Part shown: positions 26,449-35,799 of the stretch, one piece after another
Position numbering within the stretch: position 1 is the stretch's first letter
How the letters are laid out: every line of letters starts with the position of its first letter
Assembly: GCF_003071065.1 (NCBI RefSeq)
Contig: NZ_QCXX01000003.1
Location: forward strand, 248,001-312,000
DNA from: Sphingobacterium athyrii
Lineage (GTDB): Bacteria; Bacteroidota; Bacteroidia; Sphingobacteriales; Sphingobacteriaceae
Reading direction: 5' to 3'
Length of the DNA stretch: 64,000 bases
Program-made: the position numbers and the translations under genes
Notes under the pieces: generated by a model
Databases searched by the model: none
Told to the model about the DNA's origin: nothing
Seen by the model: only the letters and a program-made list of their open reading frames with translations

Positions 26449-26973
26449 ATGCAACATATAAAGCCTATCAAATCTGCTGATCAGAAAAGCTTCAATATCG
26501 TATTTGAAAAGTACCATCGTCAGATCTACGGTTTCGTACAAAAACGGACACAATCAGACTATATTGCACAAGAAGTTACCCAATTGACCTTTATCAAACT
26601 GTGGAATCAACGGGAAAAGCTCGATGAAGAACTGAGTATCCTGGTGCAGTTGTTCGGTATGGCGAGACAGGTCATGATAGATCTCCTACGCAAGGAAGCT
26701 ACACGTTTCAAATATGAAGGCCAAACGGCATCCACTCCCTTTACAGATAGTCTGATTCGTGCGATAGAAAACAAGGACCTTTTACGAATGATGGAAAAAG
26801 ATATTCAAAATATGCCAACCATGCGCCGCAAGGTGTTTGAACTGAGCCGCAAAGAAGGACTTTCCCACAAAGAGATAGCGGCACATTTTTCTATTTCTAC
26901 AAAAACAGTGGAACAGCATATCAGTAAGGCGCTTCTTCAACTCAAACAGCACCTATATTCGATTACGCTGTAA
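26449..26973 (+). CDS. ECF RNA polymerase sigma factor
   Basis: 174 aa from ATG 26449; a TTG two codons upstream is also possible. The sigma-2 domain shows YHRQIYGFVQKRTQSDYIAQ and EVTQLTFIKLWNQ. The sigma-4 domain shows LSHKEIAAHFSISTKTVEQH. A fecR gene, susC and susD follow, so it is the regulator of the second Sus-type operon. Anti-sigma release on substrate binding is the known mechanism in the family. Here the cognate SusC lacks an STN domain, so the signalling route is less clear. Confidence 0.9.
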   Translation: MQHIKPIKSADQKSFNIVFEKYHRQIYGFVQKRTQSDYIAQEVTQLTFIKLWNQREKLDEELSILVQLFGMARQVMIDLLRKEATRFKYEGQTASTPFTDSLIRAIENKDLLRMMEKDIQNMPTMRRKVFELSRKEGLSHKEIAAHFSISTKTVEQHISKALLQLKQHLYSITL

Positions 26974-27056
26974 GTCCTCCATGTTAAGGATTAGGTTCTA
27001 TTATTAAATAATTATTAAGTAGTAAGGGATATCGTGCTGGCCTGCGTAATAGGAGT

Positions 27057-28115
27057 ATGAAGCATGATAAAAAGAAAAATCAAATCCGTAAGACGATCTG
27101 GAAAATGCCTTTTTTGGTCGACGAGCTGTTTAAGGATGAAGACTGGAATAAATACGAAACTACCGATCTAGAGGAAAAAGTCCCTAGCGAAGAGATGAAA
27201 CTGCTAGTCCAAACCGCAATTGATAATCATGAGGAGTGCCGTGACCGCAAGTTACGCCTTAAATATAAAACCATACGATATCTAAGTTATACCGCGGCGG
27301 CGGCGATTCTCTTCTTCTTTTCCTTCCATTTTATTACCTGGTGGACAAAAGACAAGTTGTTGCCGTCATCCAGTAAAGTAGCTGTTGTGGCAAAGCCTAA
27401 GGCTTTGAAAGATACCAGCTGGACATTGATCGAAAATAAAAACCGACAAAGTGTGTTGCTCGATCTGCCCGATGGGTCTCATGTTCGTTTATTTGGGCAG
27501 AGTTACATTCGTTATGTAAAGGATTTTACTGAAAATGTCCGTGATATTGAACTTGTCGGTAGAGCTTACTTTGATATAGCGTCTGATCCTAAACGTCCTT
27601 TTTCGGTGATTGCTGCTGGAACTAAAACAACCGCTCTCGGGACCTCTTTTACGATTAATACGCGATTGAAGCATAAAACTGTGACTGTTACATTGCATAC
27701 AGGCAAGGTGTTGGTGTCCTCTCTGACAAATCGTTTTAAACAAGTCTTTCTTGACGGCCCGGGCCAAAAGCTGCGAGTGGATAAGTTGGGATTGACTCAA
27801 GTGGACAGACCCGGTAAGGACGTCATAGCGAAAACTTCGGATTTGGCTTCGGCTGACTTACTAAATCTGAAAAATACACCAATGCCGGCTGTTTTACAGG
27901 CTTTAGAAACAGCATTCAAAAAACAGATTCATTTGGGTGACAACAATATAGCCGCGATTCATTATACAGGTGAAATCGATGTGAGCAAAGACAATTTAAG
28001 AGATATCCTCACAACAATCTGCTTAATCAATGAATTGCGCTTTGTCGCGAATGAGGATGGCAGCTATACCCTTTACAAACAAGAAAATACCATTACCGAA
28101 CATATAAACAACTAA
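27057..28115 (+). CDS. FecR-family anti-sigma factor
   Basis: 352 aa. The cytoplasmic part is about 75 residues. A transmembrane helix follows at about 80-98 (YTAAAAILFFFSFHFITWW). The periplasmic FecR domain has LDLPDGSHVRLFGQSYI, ELVGRAYFDIA and TTALGTSFTINT. A C-terminal DUF4974 domain spans about 270-345. AGGAG directly precedes the ATG. The gene lies 83 bp after the sigma factor and 5 bp before susC, so unlike the first Sus locus there is no hairpin between regulator and transporter genes. Confidence 0.92.
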   Translation: MKHDKKKNQIRKTIWKMPFLVDELFKDEDWNKYETTDLEEKVPSEEMKLLVQTAIDNHEECRDRKLRLKYKTIRYLSYTAAAAILFFFSFHFITWWTKDKLLPSSSKVAVVAKPKALKDTSWTLIENKNRQSVLLDLPDGSHVRLFGQSYIRYVKDFTENVRDIELVGRAYFDIASDPKRPFSVIAAGTKTTALGTSFTINTRLKHKTVTVTLHTGKVLVSSLTNRFKQVFLDGPGQKLRVDKLGLTQVDRPGKDVIAKTSDLASADLLNLKNTPMPAVLQALETAFKKQIHLGDNNIAAIHYTGEIDVSKDNLRDILTTICLINELRFVANEDGSYTLYKQENTITEHINN

Positions 28116-28120
28116 CAGAT

Positions 28121-31100
28121 ATGCTCAGAAAAACAAATCCACGAAAAAAGAATCTGCTAATTTTTGCGTTGCTTTCTGCCGGGCTTTCCCAGGCATATGC
28201 GCAGCAACAGGTGAAAGGAGCTGTACAAAATGAAAAAGGGGAATTCCTCCCGGGGGTCAGCGTGAAGGCAATTCAGGTTAACGGTAGCCAGCGTGTGACC
28301 ACAAGTACAAATAGTCAGGGTTTATTCCAATTCCAGAATTTAGTGGAACAAGCAGGCTATCAATTTGTATTTTCGGCTGTAGGATTTCAGTCCGATACAC
28401 TATCGGGGTATGTCGTCGAAGCAAGAAAACCTTTATCGCTAAGCGTTAAGCTTCAGCAGAGTTCGGTTAAACTGGACGAAGTTGTCATCGGTTACGGTCG
28501 CGTATCAAGAAAAGATGTGACAAGCTCGATCACGACCGTTAAAGCTGAAGACGCTAATGTAGGGGTGTTTACTTCACCTGCGCAGATGCTGCAAGGTAAA
28601 GTTGCGGGCCTAACGATTTCGACAAATAATAGTAATCCCAATGCCACCCCTTCCATCAGTCTAAGAGGAGCATCAACATTGCGCAGTGGTGAAGCCATGG
28701 AACCTTATTATGTGATCGATGGGGTGCCCGGAGCTTCCCTGGCATTGGTGGCCCCTGATGACATCGAATCCATTGACGTGCTTCGAGACGCCTCAGCAAC
28801 TGCTATTTATGGTTCCAAAGCCGCTAATGGTGTTATTATCGTCACAACGAAGCGCGGGAAATCTGGGCAAACCAGCATCAATTATAATGGCTATTTGGCG
28901 ATCGACAAGGTTGCTAAGCATTATAAGATGATGAATGCAGCGCAATATCGGTCGTATGTCAATGACAATGGCTTTTCGATGGAACCTGCTGACGACTTAG
29001 GTGCAGATACCAATTGGGAGCGTGCGGTGGAGCGAATAGGGATATCCAACAATCATAATATTTCTATTCTCGGGGGTGGCGACCAAACTCAGTATAGTAT
29101 TAGCCTCAATACCATAAAAAATAATGGCGTCATCAAAGGTACTGATATGGGGCGCCAAATCGCCCGTGCATTTTTGCAAACAAAGGCGCTCAACAACCGC
29201 CTGACAGCTTCTTTCAACATCAATGCCAGTATCACCAAACAACATGACGTACTTGCTTTAAATGACGGACTCAGTGTATATGATGCTATGTATTATTATC
29301 TGCCTGTCTCACCGATCAAAAATACCGATGGGTCCTGGTTTGAAAAATCAGATCGCTCCCAATACGCTAATCCGCTTTCACTGATTGAAGAAAATACAAA
29401 TTTCTCCAAGAATAAAGTCATTCAGGCACATGCCAAGTTGGGCTATGAAATCCTAAATGGACTGACATATAACATGGACCTGTCTCTACAGAACAGACAG
29501 TTCAACAATGCACAATACTATTCAAGTTTATCAATGGCAGCCCGCAACCAAAACGGGAAGTCCATTCGTGCTGCAGTGGAGGATGAACGCAGGGTAATGG
29601 AAATGAACTTAAGGTATGAAAAGACATTTGCTGGAAAACATAAGTTGTCCGCGCTGGCCGGCTACTCCTGGGAAGAGAATAATAATAACGATGGCTTCCA
29701 GTTGACAACGTCGGATTATTACAACGATGATCTAAGTTATTATAACCCGGGAATGGCCAATGTAGTTGATCTACTCGGGTTTGGAAATTATTATTTGTCT
29801 ACTTTGCGTATGATATCGGTCTATGGTCGTGTAAATTATGCTTACAATAGTAAATACTTGCTGCAGGCAACTGTAAGACGTGATGGCTCGTCGGCCTTTG
29901 GTACGAACAACCGTTGGGCCACATTCCCTTCGGTATCTGCGGCATGGAGACTATCTGATGAATCTTTTATCCGTGAAATGGGGATTTTTGACGATCTCAA
30001 GCTACGTGCAGGATATGGTGTGAGTGGTAATTCGCTCGGCTTTGACGCCTTCACCGCACAGAGTGTACAAGGGGCATCCTCTAAGTTTTTTGATTATGTA
30101 AGTGCGGCGGGCCTAATCAGTCCATTACGTACGCTGCAGGTACTGCGCAATAGCAATCCTAATCTCAAATGGGAGACGACCAGCATGGTCAATCTCGGAA
30201 TGGATTTCAGTGTTTTAAGCAATCGTCTGACAGGTTCGTTGGAAGTGTATAAAAAGAAGACAAGCGACCTGATCTATGACTATCAAGTCAGTCAATCAAA
30301 GTACATCTATCCGGTCTTGACAGCAAATGTCGGAGAAATTGAAAATCGTGGAATAGAACTGACGATGAATGCGAAGGCGATAGATAAACAGTTTTTTAAA
30401 TGGAATACCGGACTGGTTGTGTCGCACAATACGAACAAGGTTGCCAGTATTGCCAATGAACAGTTTACTAAGGATTATATTGAGCTTTCGGATCTTGGTG
30501 GGGCAGGACAAAGTAATTTATTTCAGCAGCGTTTGACTCCGGGAGCTCCGATAGGACAATTCTATACATGGGAATGGGCGGGGTACAATGATAAGGGGAT
30601 TTCAATCTTTTACGTTCATGATAGCAAAACCGGTGGGAGAACCGGTGAGACAACAACTACGCCACAGAAGAAAGATCAGGTAGTCACGGGAAGTCCCCAA
30701 CCCAAGTTGACTCTCGGTTGGAGTAATGACCTGTCTTACAAAAATCTTTCATTGACCGGAATGTTTCAAGGAAGTTTTGGTCAAAAGATCCTGAACGCCA
30801 CTCGAGCGCGTCATTCGAATGTGGTCGGGAATGCAGGGCAGAAAAATGTGCTTGCCAGCGTGTTGGAGACAGAGCGCATGACGGATATCAATGCTCATTA
30901 TCTATCAGATCGGTATTTAGAGAACGGAAGTTTTTTGCGGTTAGCTTATGTGACCTTAGCCTACCATATTCCGGTCAAAAATATTCCTGTTAAAAACTTA
31001 CGTGTTTATGCGACGATGAACAATGTGTTTGTCCTAACAAAATATAAAGGTATTGATCCAGAGGTAGGGCTGGGCGGACTGACGCCGGGAATCGACAACC

Positions 31101-31156
31101 GTCAGACTTATCCACGTACACGTACGTTTATGTTTGGACTTAACTTTAATTTATAG
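28121..31156 (+). CDS. SusC/RagA-type TonB-dependent receptor without an STN domain
   Basis: 1011 aa. The signal peptide is followed at once by the carboxypeptidase-like beta domain (QQVKGAVQNEKGEFLPGVSV). The plug comes next (DEVVIGYGRVSRKDVTSSI, then SATAIYGSKAANGVIIVTTK) and then the barrel, ending FMFGLNFNL. There is no STN domain between signal peptide and beta domain. It would import a surface-captured substrate with its SusD partner. The phosphatase encoded downstream suggests a phosphorylated substrate. It overlaps nothing and lies 5 bp after fecR. Confidence 0.92.
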   Translation: MLRKTNPRKKNLLIFALLSAGLSQAYAQQQVKGAVQNEKGEFLPGVSVKAIQVNGSQRVTTSTNSQGLFQFQNLVEQAGYQFVFSAVGFQSDTLSGYVVEARKPLSLSVKLQQSSVKLDEVVIGYGRVSRKDVTSSITTVKAEDANVGVFTSPAQMLQGKVAGLTISTNNSNPNATPSISLRGASTLRSGEAMEPYYVIDGVPGASLALVAPDDIESIDVLRDASATAIYGSKAANGVIIVTTKRGKSGQTSINYNGYLAIDKVAKHYKMMNAAQYRSYVNDNGFSMEPADDLGADTNWERAVERIGISNNHNISILGGGDQTQYSISLNTIKNNGVIKGTDMGRQIARAFLQTKALNNRLTASFNINASITKQHDVLALNDGLSVYDAMYYYLPVSPIKNTDGSWFEKSDRSQYANPLSLIEENTNFSKNKVIQAHAKLGYEILNGLTYNMDLSLQNRQFNNAQYYSSLSMAARNQNGKSIRAAVEDERRVMEMNLRYEKTFAGKHKLSALAGYSWEENNNNDGFQLTTSDYYNDDLSYYNPGMANVVDLLGFGNYYLSTLRMISVYGRVNYAYNSKYLLQATVRRDGSSAFGTNNRWATFPSVSAAWRLSDESFIREMGIFDDLKLRAGYGVSGNSLGFDAFTAQSVQGASSKFFDYVSAAGLISPLRTLQVLRNSNPNLKWETTSMVNLGMDFSVLSNRLTGSLEVYKKKTSDLIYDYQVSQSKYIYPVLTANVGEIENRGIELTMNAKAIDKQFFKWNTGLVVSHNTNKVASIANEQFTKDYIELSDLGGAGQSNLFQQRLTPGAPIGQFYTWEWAGYNDKGISIFYVHDSKTGGRTGETTTTPQKKDQVVTGSPQPKLTLGWSNDLSYKNLSLTGMFQGSFGQKILNATRARHSNVVGNAGQKNVLASVLETERMTDINAHYLSDRYLENGSFLRLAYVTLAYHIPVKNIPVKNLRVYATMNNVFVLTKYKGIDPEVGLGGLTPGIDNRQTYPRTRTFMFGLNFNL

Positions 31157-31322
31157 CGGACCAGGTATTGGACGAACCTGCCGTTTCCGTAAATGTATTG
31201 ATGCTACTGTGAAAATTGGGTATTTCCGATTAAAGGGCATCATAAACTTAATGGGTTCATGAGATAAACAAAAAGCATTTATGAATCTAAAGAGATAAAT
31301 ACAAATGAGACATTATTTACAT

Positions 31323-32972
31323 ATGAAATCAAAACTTATTATCCGATTATTTGCGTTGTCGGCTCTAGCTATTTCGCAATTTTCTTGCACTGACTTGGAC
31401 GTTGATATAAAATCACAACATACGGAGTTTCCAAACACTGAACGTGCTGCCGAAGCCATTTTGGCTGATGTATATGCTGCCTATCGCGAGGCTTTAGGTC
31501 GTGATCATTGGATGATACAGACTTTGTCGGCCGATGAGGCGGTCAGCGTAGCTATTGGCACCGACTATTACGATGGTGGACGTTACCGTGAATTCCATGT
31601 GCACAACTGGACTGCGGATAACGGAATGCTACCGAGCATCTGGAACGCTGCGTCTACAGGAATCACATTGGCCAATAACGCCATCACGCTATTTGGATCG
31701 GATAAAGAACAGTTTACAGCACCTGCGCGAGCCATCCGTGCCTACTATTATTTTATATTGATGGACAATTTTGGGGCAGTTCCATTGATCACAGGTCCGA
31801 TCGACGCTGTACCTGCGCGAACGGACCGCGCCGATATCTGCCGTTTTATCGAGTCCGAATTATTGGCTGTAAAAGATTTGCTGCCAACAACAGTTTCGGT
31901 AGCAACTTACGGGAAAGCAACGAAGTATATGGCTGAGGCTTTATTGGCCAAACTGTATCTCAATTGGAATGTATATATGACTGCTGATGTCACCAATTAC
32001 ACATCATCCATGCCAAATGAGAAGTTAAATGCAGTGGTAGCAATGTGTGATTCGATCATTGCTTCCGGTCAATTTAATTTGACTAGCCATAAGTTTATGG
32101 AGAAATTTCGCCCAGATAATGGCTACCAAGTGAAGGATTTTATCTTCGCTGTGCCCTATGACCGCGAAAAACAGCAGGGCATGACCTATGCCAGGTTCTG
32201 GATTCACCGCAGTGGACAAAACCAGTTTGCATCATTACCTCAAAGTGTAGGTGGGACGTTTCGGGTATTGCCCACCTATTTGGACAAGTTTAGTTTAGAA
32301 GGTGACGAGCGAAATGCATCTTACATCGGTGGTAAACAATATTATTGGTCAAATTATGTTGAGGACAAAAAACGTCCTTTCATGATCAAGACCTCCAAAC
32401 GTGGTATAGACCAAGATTATAAAGGTGCTGATGCTGATATGCAGTTTGACTGGCAGCTCGAAACCACCAGAGAAATTACCTTGCGTCCAGATGGTGCGGC
32501 CACGTTGAATGCAGGAAACGACCAGAAGGGGCGTTCGATGGGATACCGTTCCATCAAATTTTATATGGATGTTGCAGTAACGTCGGCCAATCAGCGGAAT
32601 CAGAGCAATGATGTTCCAGTGTTCCGCTATGCGGATATTCTACTGATGAAAGCTGAAGCTATACTTCGTGGTGCTACCGCGACCAATGGTCAGACTGCAC
32701 AATCCTTGGTTAATGAGATTCGTAGCTATGTCAATGCACCGGCACTGACGGTGGCTCCAAGTCTACAAGATGTATTGGATGAGCGTGCAAGGGAGTTTGC
32801 CGACGAATCCTGGCGTAGAAATGACTTGATCCGTTACGGCAAATTTGAAGATAACTGGGGATTCCGATCGCTTTATCCGGCAGGCATGAGCGAGAAGTTC
32901 CGTCGGATCTTTCCGGTGCCAACGACCGTTTTAAATGTAAACACCCACTGGCAACAAAATCCTGGCTATTAA
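31323..32972 (+). CDS. SusD/RagB-family outer-membrane lipoprotein
   Basis: 549 aa from ATG 31323, which gives a compact lipoprotein signal (MKSKLIIRLFALSALAISQFSC). ATG 31305 would add six residues and is also possible. SusD motifs are visible: AIRAYYYFILMDNFGAVPL, FRYADILLMKAEAILRG and the closing DERAREFADESWRRNDLIRYG. It binds substrate at the cell surface in partnership with SusC. A 166-bp gap separates it from susC, longer than usual, and the phosphatase gene follows after 10 bp. Confidence 0.9.
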   Translation: MKSKLIIRLFALSALAISQFSCTDLDVDIKSQHTEFPNTERAAEAILADVYAAYREALGRDHWMIQTLSADEAVSVAIGTDYYDGGRYREFHVHNWTADNGMLPSIWNAASTGITLANNAITLFGSDKEQFTAPARAIRAYYYFILMDNFGAVPLITGPIDAVPARTDRADICRFIESELLAVKDLLPTTVSVATYGKATKYMAEALLAKLYLNWNVYMTADVTNYTSSMPNEKLNAVVAMCDSIIASGQFNLTSHKFMEKFRPDNGYQVKDFIFAVPYDREKQQGMTYARFWIHRSGQNQFASLPQSVGGTFRVLPTYLDKFSLEGDERNASYIGGKQYYWSNYVEDKKRPFMIKTSKRGIDQDYKGADADMQFDWQLETTREITLRPDGAATLNAGNDQKGRSMGYRSIKFYMDVAVTSANQRNQSNDVPVFRYADILLMKAEAILRGATATNGQTAQSLVNEIRSYVNAPALTVAPSLQDVLDERAREFADESWRRNDLIRYGKFEDNWGFRSLYPAGMSEKFRRIFPVPTTVLNVNTHWQQNPGY

Positions 32973-32982
32973 AAATCTATCG

Positions 32983-33993
32983 ATGAAACGCAGAACTTTT
33001 ATGAAAAATTCCCTGGGCACGGCGATTGCAGCCGGCCTTGGCGGAATTTCGCTCGACAGCTTTGGAGCCGTAAAACCGACCCAGCTAGAGAGCGAAGATA
33101 TACAACAGCTTTTGAGACCCAAAGATGCCTTTGATCTTCATTTTTTAGCTGTAGGAGACTGGGGACGCAACGGTGCCGACCATCAGTTGGCTGTAGCGGA
33201 GCAGATGGGCCGATGGGCCGATCAGCATCCCAATGACTTTATCATTTCTACCGGTGATAATTTTTACCCTTCCGGTGTGGTCAGTGAACATGATCCCCTG
33301 TGGCATTATTCATTTGAAAATATCTATACCGCATTTTCGTTGCAATGGGACTGGTATCCAATCCTAGGTAATCACGATTATAAATCAGATCCCGACGCGC
33401 AGGTGCGCTATAGCGGTATCAGTAGGCGCTGGAAGATGCCTTCGCGTTATTACAGCAAGACATTTACGCTCAAGGACGGGAAAAAGGTACTGATGGCTTT
33501 TATCGATACCAACCCGATGATCCCTGAATTTTACAGCAACAGCGAGTATGGACCACATGTGGTGGGGCAGCAGCCCGAGAAACAGCTGGCCTGGCTGGAT
33601 CAGCTACTGGAAGATTCGGATGCACATTGGAAAATTGTCGTCGGCCATCATCCCCTGTATACGGCAGGACCGCGTACGGCGAATTATGATACCCTGGCAG
33701 TGCGAAAAGTCTTGGAGTCTCTCTTTGAAAAACGGCGCGTAGATATCTATCTTTCAGGGCATGAACATTCGTTGCAGCACTTAAAAGTTGAAGGTAAGAT
33801 TTTTCATCAGTTTATTTCGGGGGCGGGACCCGAGGTAACACCGGTCAAAACTGACCTCCCGTACAGCCGTTTTGTGAAAGACCAGTATGGGTTCTTCTAT
33901 TTTTCGATCAGTTCAGATGAAGTTAAATGTCAGATTATTGATCACCAAGGGCAGGAGTTATATCTATTTAACATTTTTAAATCTAGTTCTTAG
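32983..33993 (+). CDS. Purple-acid-phosphatase-like metallophosphoesterase, exported
   Basis: 336 aa. The N-terminus (MKRRTFMKNSLGTAIAAGLGG) looks like a twin-arginine-type signal, although the RR pair is followed by TFM. The metallophosphoesterase motifs are in order: LAVGDWG (GD-x-G), STGDNFYPSGV (GDNFY), ILGNHDYK (GNHD), VVGHHPLYTAG (GHHP) and LSGHEHSLQ (GHEH). This is the type-5 tartrate-resistant acid phosphatase pattern. It would hydrolyse phosphate monoesters in the periplasm or at the surface. As the last gene of the operon, it suggests the SusCD pair takes up phosphoesters or phosphorylated glycans. Confidence 0.9.
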   Translation: MKRRTFMKNSLGTAIAAGLGGISLDSFGAVKPTQLESEDIQQLLRPKDAFDLHFLAVGDWGRNGADHQLAVAEQMGRWADQHPNDFIISTGDNFYPSGVVSEHDPLWHYSFENIYTAFSLQWDWYPILGNHDYKSDPDAQVRYSGISRRWKMPSRYYSKTFTLKDGKKVLMAFIDTNPMIPEFYSNSEYGPHVVGQQPEKQLAWLDQLLEDSDAHWKIVVGHHPLYTAGPRTANYDTLAVRKVLESLFEKRRVDIYLSGHEHSLQHLKVEGKIFHQFISGAGPEVTPVKTDLPYSRFVKDQYGFFYFSISSDEVKCQIIDHQGQELYLFNIFKSSS

Positions 33994-34150
33994 GATCCTT
34001 CAATGTTATGATAAATAGGAAGAATTATAATTCGGTTCAATTTAGCTGAATTCTATAATCTATACATTGTAAGGATAACATAATTCAGTTTTAATGCATT
34101 TGGGTGAATGTAAAATCTTTTTTATTTTCAATCGTTAAATTTAAGACATA

Positions 34151-34177
34151 AAGTGCAGCCTAATCTACTGCGCTTTT
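34151..34177 (+). terminator. Rho-independent terminator candidate
   Basis: AAGTGCAG pairs with CTGCGCTT (one G-T pair) around a 9-nt loop and runs into TTTT. It lies about 160 bp after the phosphatase gene and may end that operon. The 217-bp interval shows no gene. Confidence 0.45.
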
Positions 34178-34210
34178 GTTCTAACAATTGAAAATTCAGT
34201 CCTTACAGAC

Positions 34211-34546
34211 TTGATTCAGAAAAACCCGAAAGCGATGTTGAATTTAGAGCCTGCTATGGAGGAACTTAAAAATCAAGCTTGCATTCTTTTCAGAAAAGAC
34301 AAATCATTTGAATTGCGTTGGACAGGAGCTTTTGGATATTACGATCTTTCACTTTCATCACAGGATGCAAAGCTCGTAGCTGTAAACGAACTTATCCAAC
34401 GTTTGAATCCGGAACAGGCTATACTGGCGTTTTAAGAAATGGTGCTGAACCGTCGTAACCAAGCAATGAATGAATTTGAAGTATTGGATAGCCTCCGTAA
34501 ATCTGGTCTGGCAGATACAGCAAATTATCTCCATGCATTACTTTAA
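34211..34546 (+). pseudogene. Unrecognised ORF split by an in-frame stop
   Basis: Read from TTG 34211, a 74-codon frame ends at TAA 34433-34435. The same frame continues at once for 36 codons (EMVLNRRNQAMNEFEVLDSL onward) to a second TAA at 34546. The joined protein (about 111 aa) is helical and soluble, with LSSQDAKLVAVNELIQRLN before the stop. A single change such as CAA to TAA would explain the break. I do not recognise the family, and no ATG start is present. It may be the 3' end of a larger deleted gene. Confidence 0.4.
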
Positions 34547-34813
34547 AAATCCCACGAAATAAAATAATACCCTATCGAAGCTTTTTAACTCGTCAAGAGT
34601 GCATGATTCGGCATGAAATAGAAAATTGATATAATGAGCGCAGAAGAAATAACATAAAATCTTTGGAATCTCTGTAATGGCCTTTACACTGTCTAAGGTA
34701 AACATTATACTCGATGATCTATTCATGATTAGTATATTTCCGAGGACTGATAAAAATGTTGAAAAATTAAATGAAATACGCATTCGCTTTATTGGTCTGC
34801 CGAAGTAAGGATT

Positions 34814-34884
34814 GGGAATTATATCTTTTGGGATTTCTCCCTTTTCACTGATGTAGCCAAAAAAAAATCTCAATCTTTTTTTTA
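34814..34884 (-). pseudogene. 3' fragment of the cupin gene
   Basis: About 70 bp match the 3' end of the intact cupin gene at 46124-46663 (FFGYISEKGEIPKDIIPN). The copy breaks off in a run of T where the intact gene continues upstream. Reading frames extending it into 34538-34813 do not resemble any protein I know. The rest of 34547-35044 has no supported gene. Confidence 0.65.
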
Positions 34885-35044
34885 AGCTAAAATTCTAGAC
34901 CTTCATTTCAGTAGTTTGAAAATCCGACTACAACATTTACCAATTGAACTACTTTTTACAGAGCAGCAATAGGAAATTTTGTACTTGAGAATTAATTCAG
35001 TTAGATTTCTAGAAAAACAACTAGATAAATAAAAATGAACAGCA

Positions 35045-35782
35045 ATGCAAAGTATTAAAGGAAAAGTAATTGCCATTACAGGAGCCAGTAGCGGAATAGG
35101 TAAAGCCATTGCGCTGGAGTTAGCAAAAAAAGGTGCAAAGGTTGTTTTGGGTGCAAGACGAACAAAACAATTGCAACAACTGGTAGAAGAAATCAAAAAT
35201 ACAGGTGGTGAAGCCATTTTTGCACAAATTGACGTAAAGTATAAAGCTGATTTGGTTCGGTTGATCAATACAGCAGTTGATAAATTCGGAACAGTAGATG
35301 TCATCATAAACAACGCCGGTGTCAGTCAATTAAGCCGTATTGACGAGTTAGATACAGATGGCTGGGAAGAAATGATAGACATTAATCTGAAGGGTGTCTT
35401 GTACGGAATGGCAGCTGCAATTCCCATTTTCAAACAACAAAGATCGGGACATATCATTAATATTATATCAACATCAGGAATAAAGATTGTTCCAATGCAG
35501 GGGGTTTATGCAGGTACAAAAAATGCGGTAAGAACTATCGCAGAGGCATTTAGGCAAGAATCAGATGGAACGATAAGGATTACTGGCATTTCGCCAGGTG
35601 TTGTAAAAACTGACTTTGCTGACAGTATAAAGAATCAGGAAATGAAAACGATTATCACACGGAATATGGAAAATTTGGCCATTAGCCCCAATGCCATTGC
35701 CAAAGCGGTTAGCTATGCTATTGGTCAACCCCAAAGTGTGGAAGTTGGTGATATTGTGATTCGTCCGTCGAAACAAAATTGA
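35045..35782 (+). CDS. SDR-family oxidoreductase
   Basis: 245 aa. Classical SDR motifs are complete: TGASSGIG (residues 11-18), NNAG in VIINNAGVSQL, a catalytic Ser in IISTSG, and the YAGTK active site. The protein is in the group of serine 3-dehydrogenase/YdfG-like carbonyl reductases by its general layout. The araC gene follows after 17 bp, so SDR and regulator probably share a transcript. Confidence 0.9.
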   Translation: MQSIKGKVIAITGASSGIGKAIALELAKKGAKVVLGARRTKQLQQLVEEIKNTGGEAIFAQIDVKYKADLVRLINTAVDKFGTVDVIINNAGVSQLSRIDELDTDGWEEMIDINLKGVLYGMAAAIPIFKQQRSGHIINIISTSGIKIVPMQGVYAGTKNAVRTIAEAFRQESDGTIRITGISPGVVKTDFADSIKNQEMKTIITRNMENLAISPNAIAKAVSYAIGQPQSVEVGDIVIRPSKQN

Positions 35783-35799
35783 TTAAATTCGTAAACGAA

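Noticed and set aside
34538-34873. 111-codon leftward frame that starts with cupin-like residues
   Set aside because: Only the first 18 or so residues match the cupin C-terminus; the rest resembles no protein and lies in degraded DNA. Annotated as a 3' cupin fragment instead.
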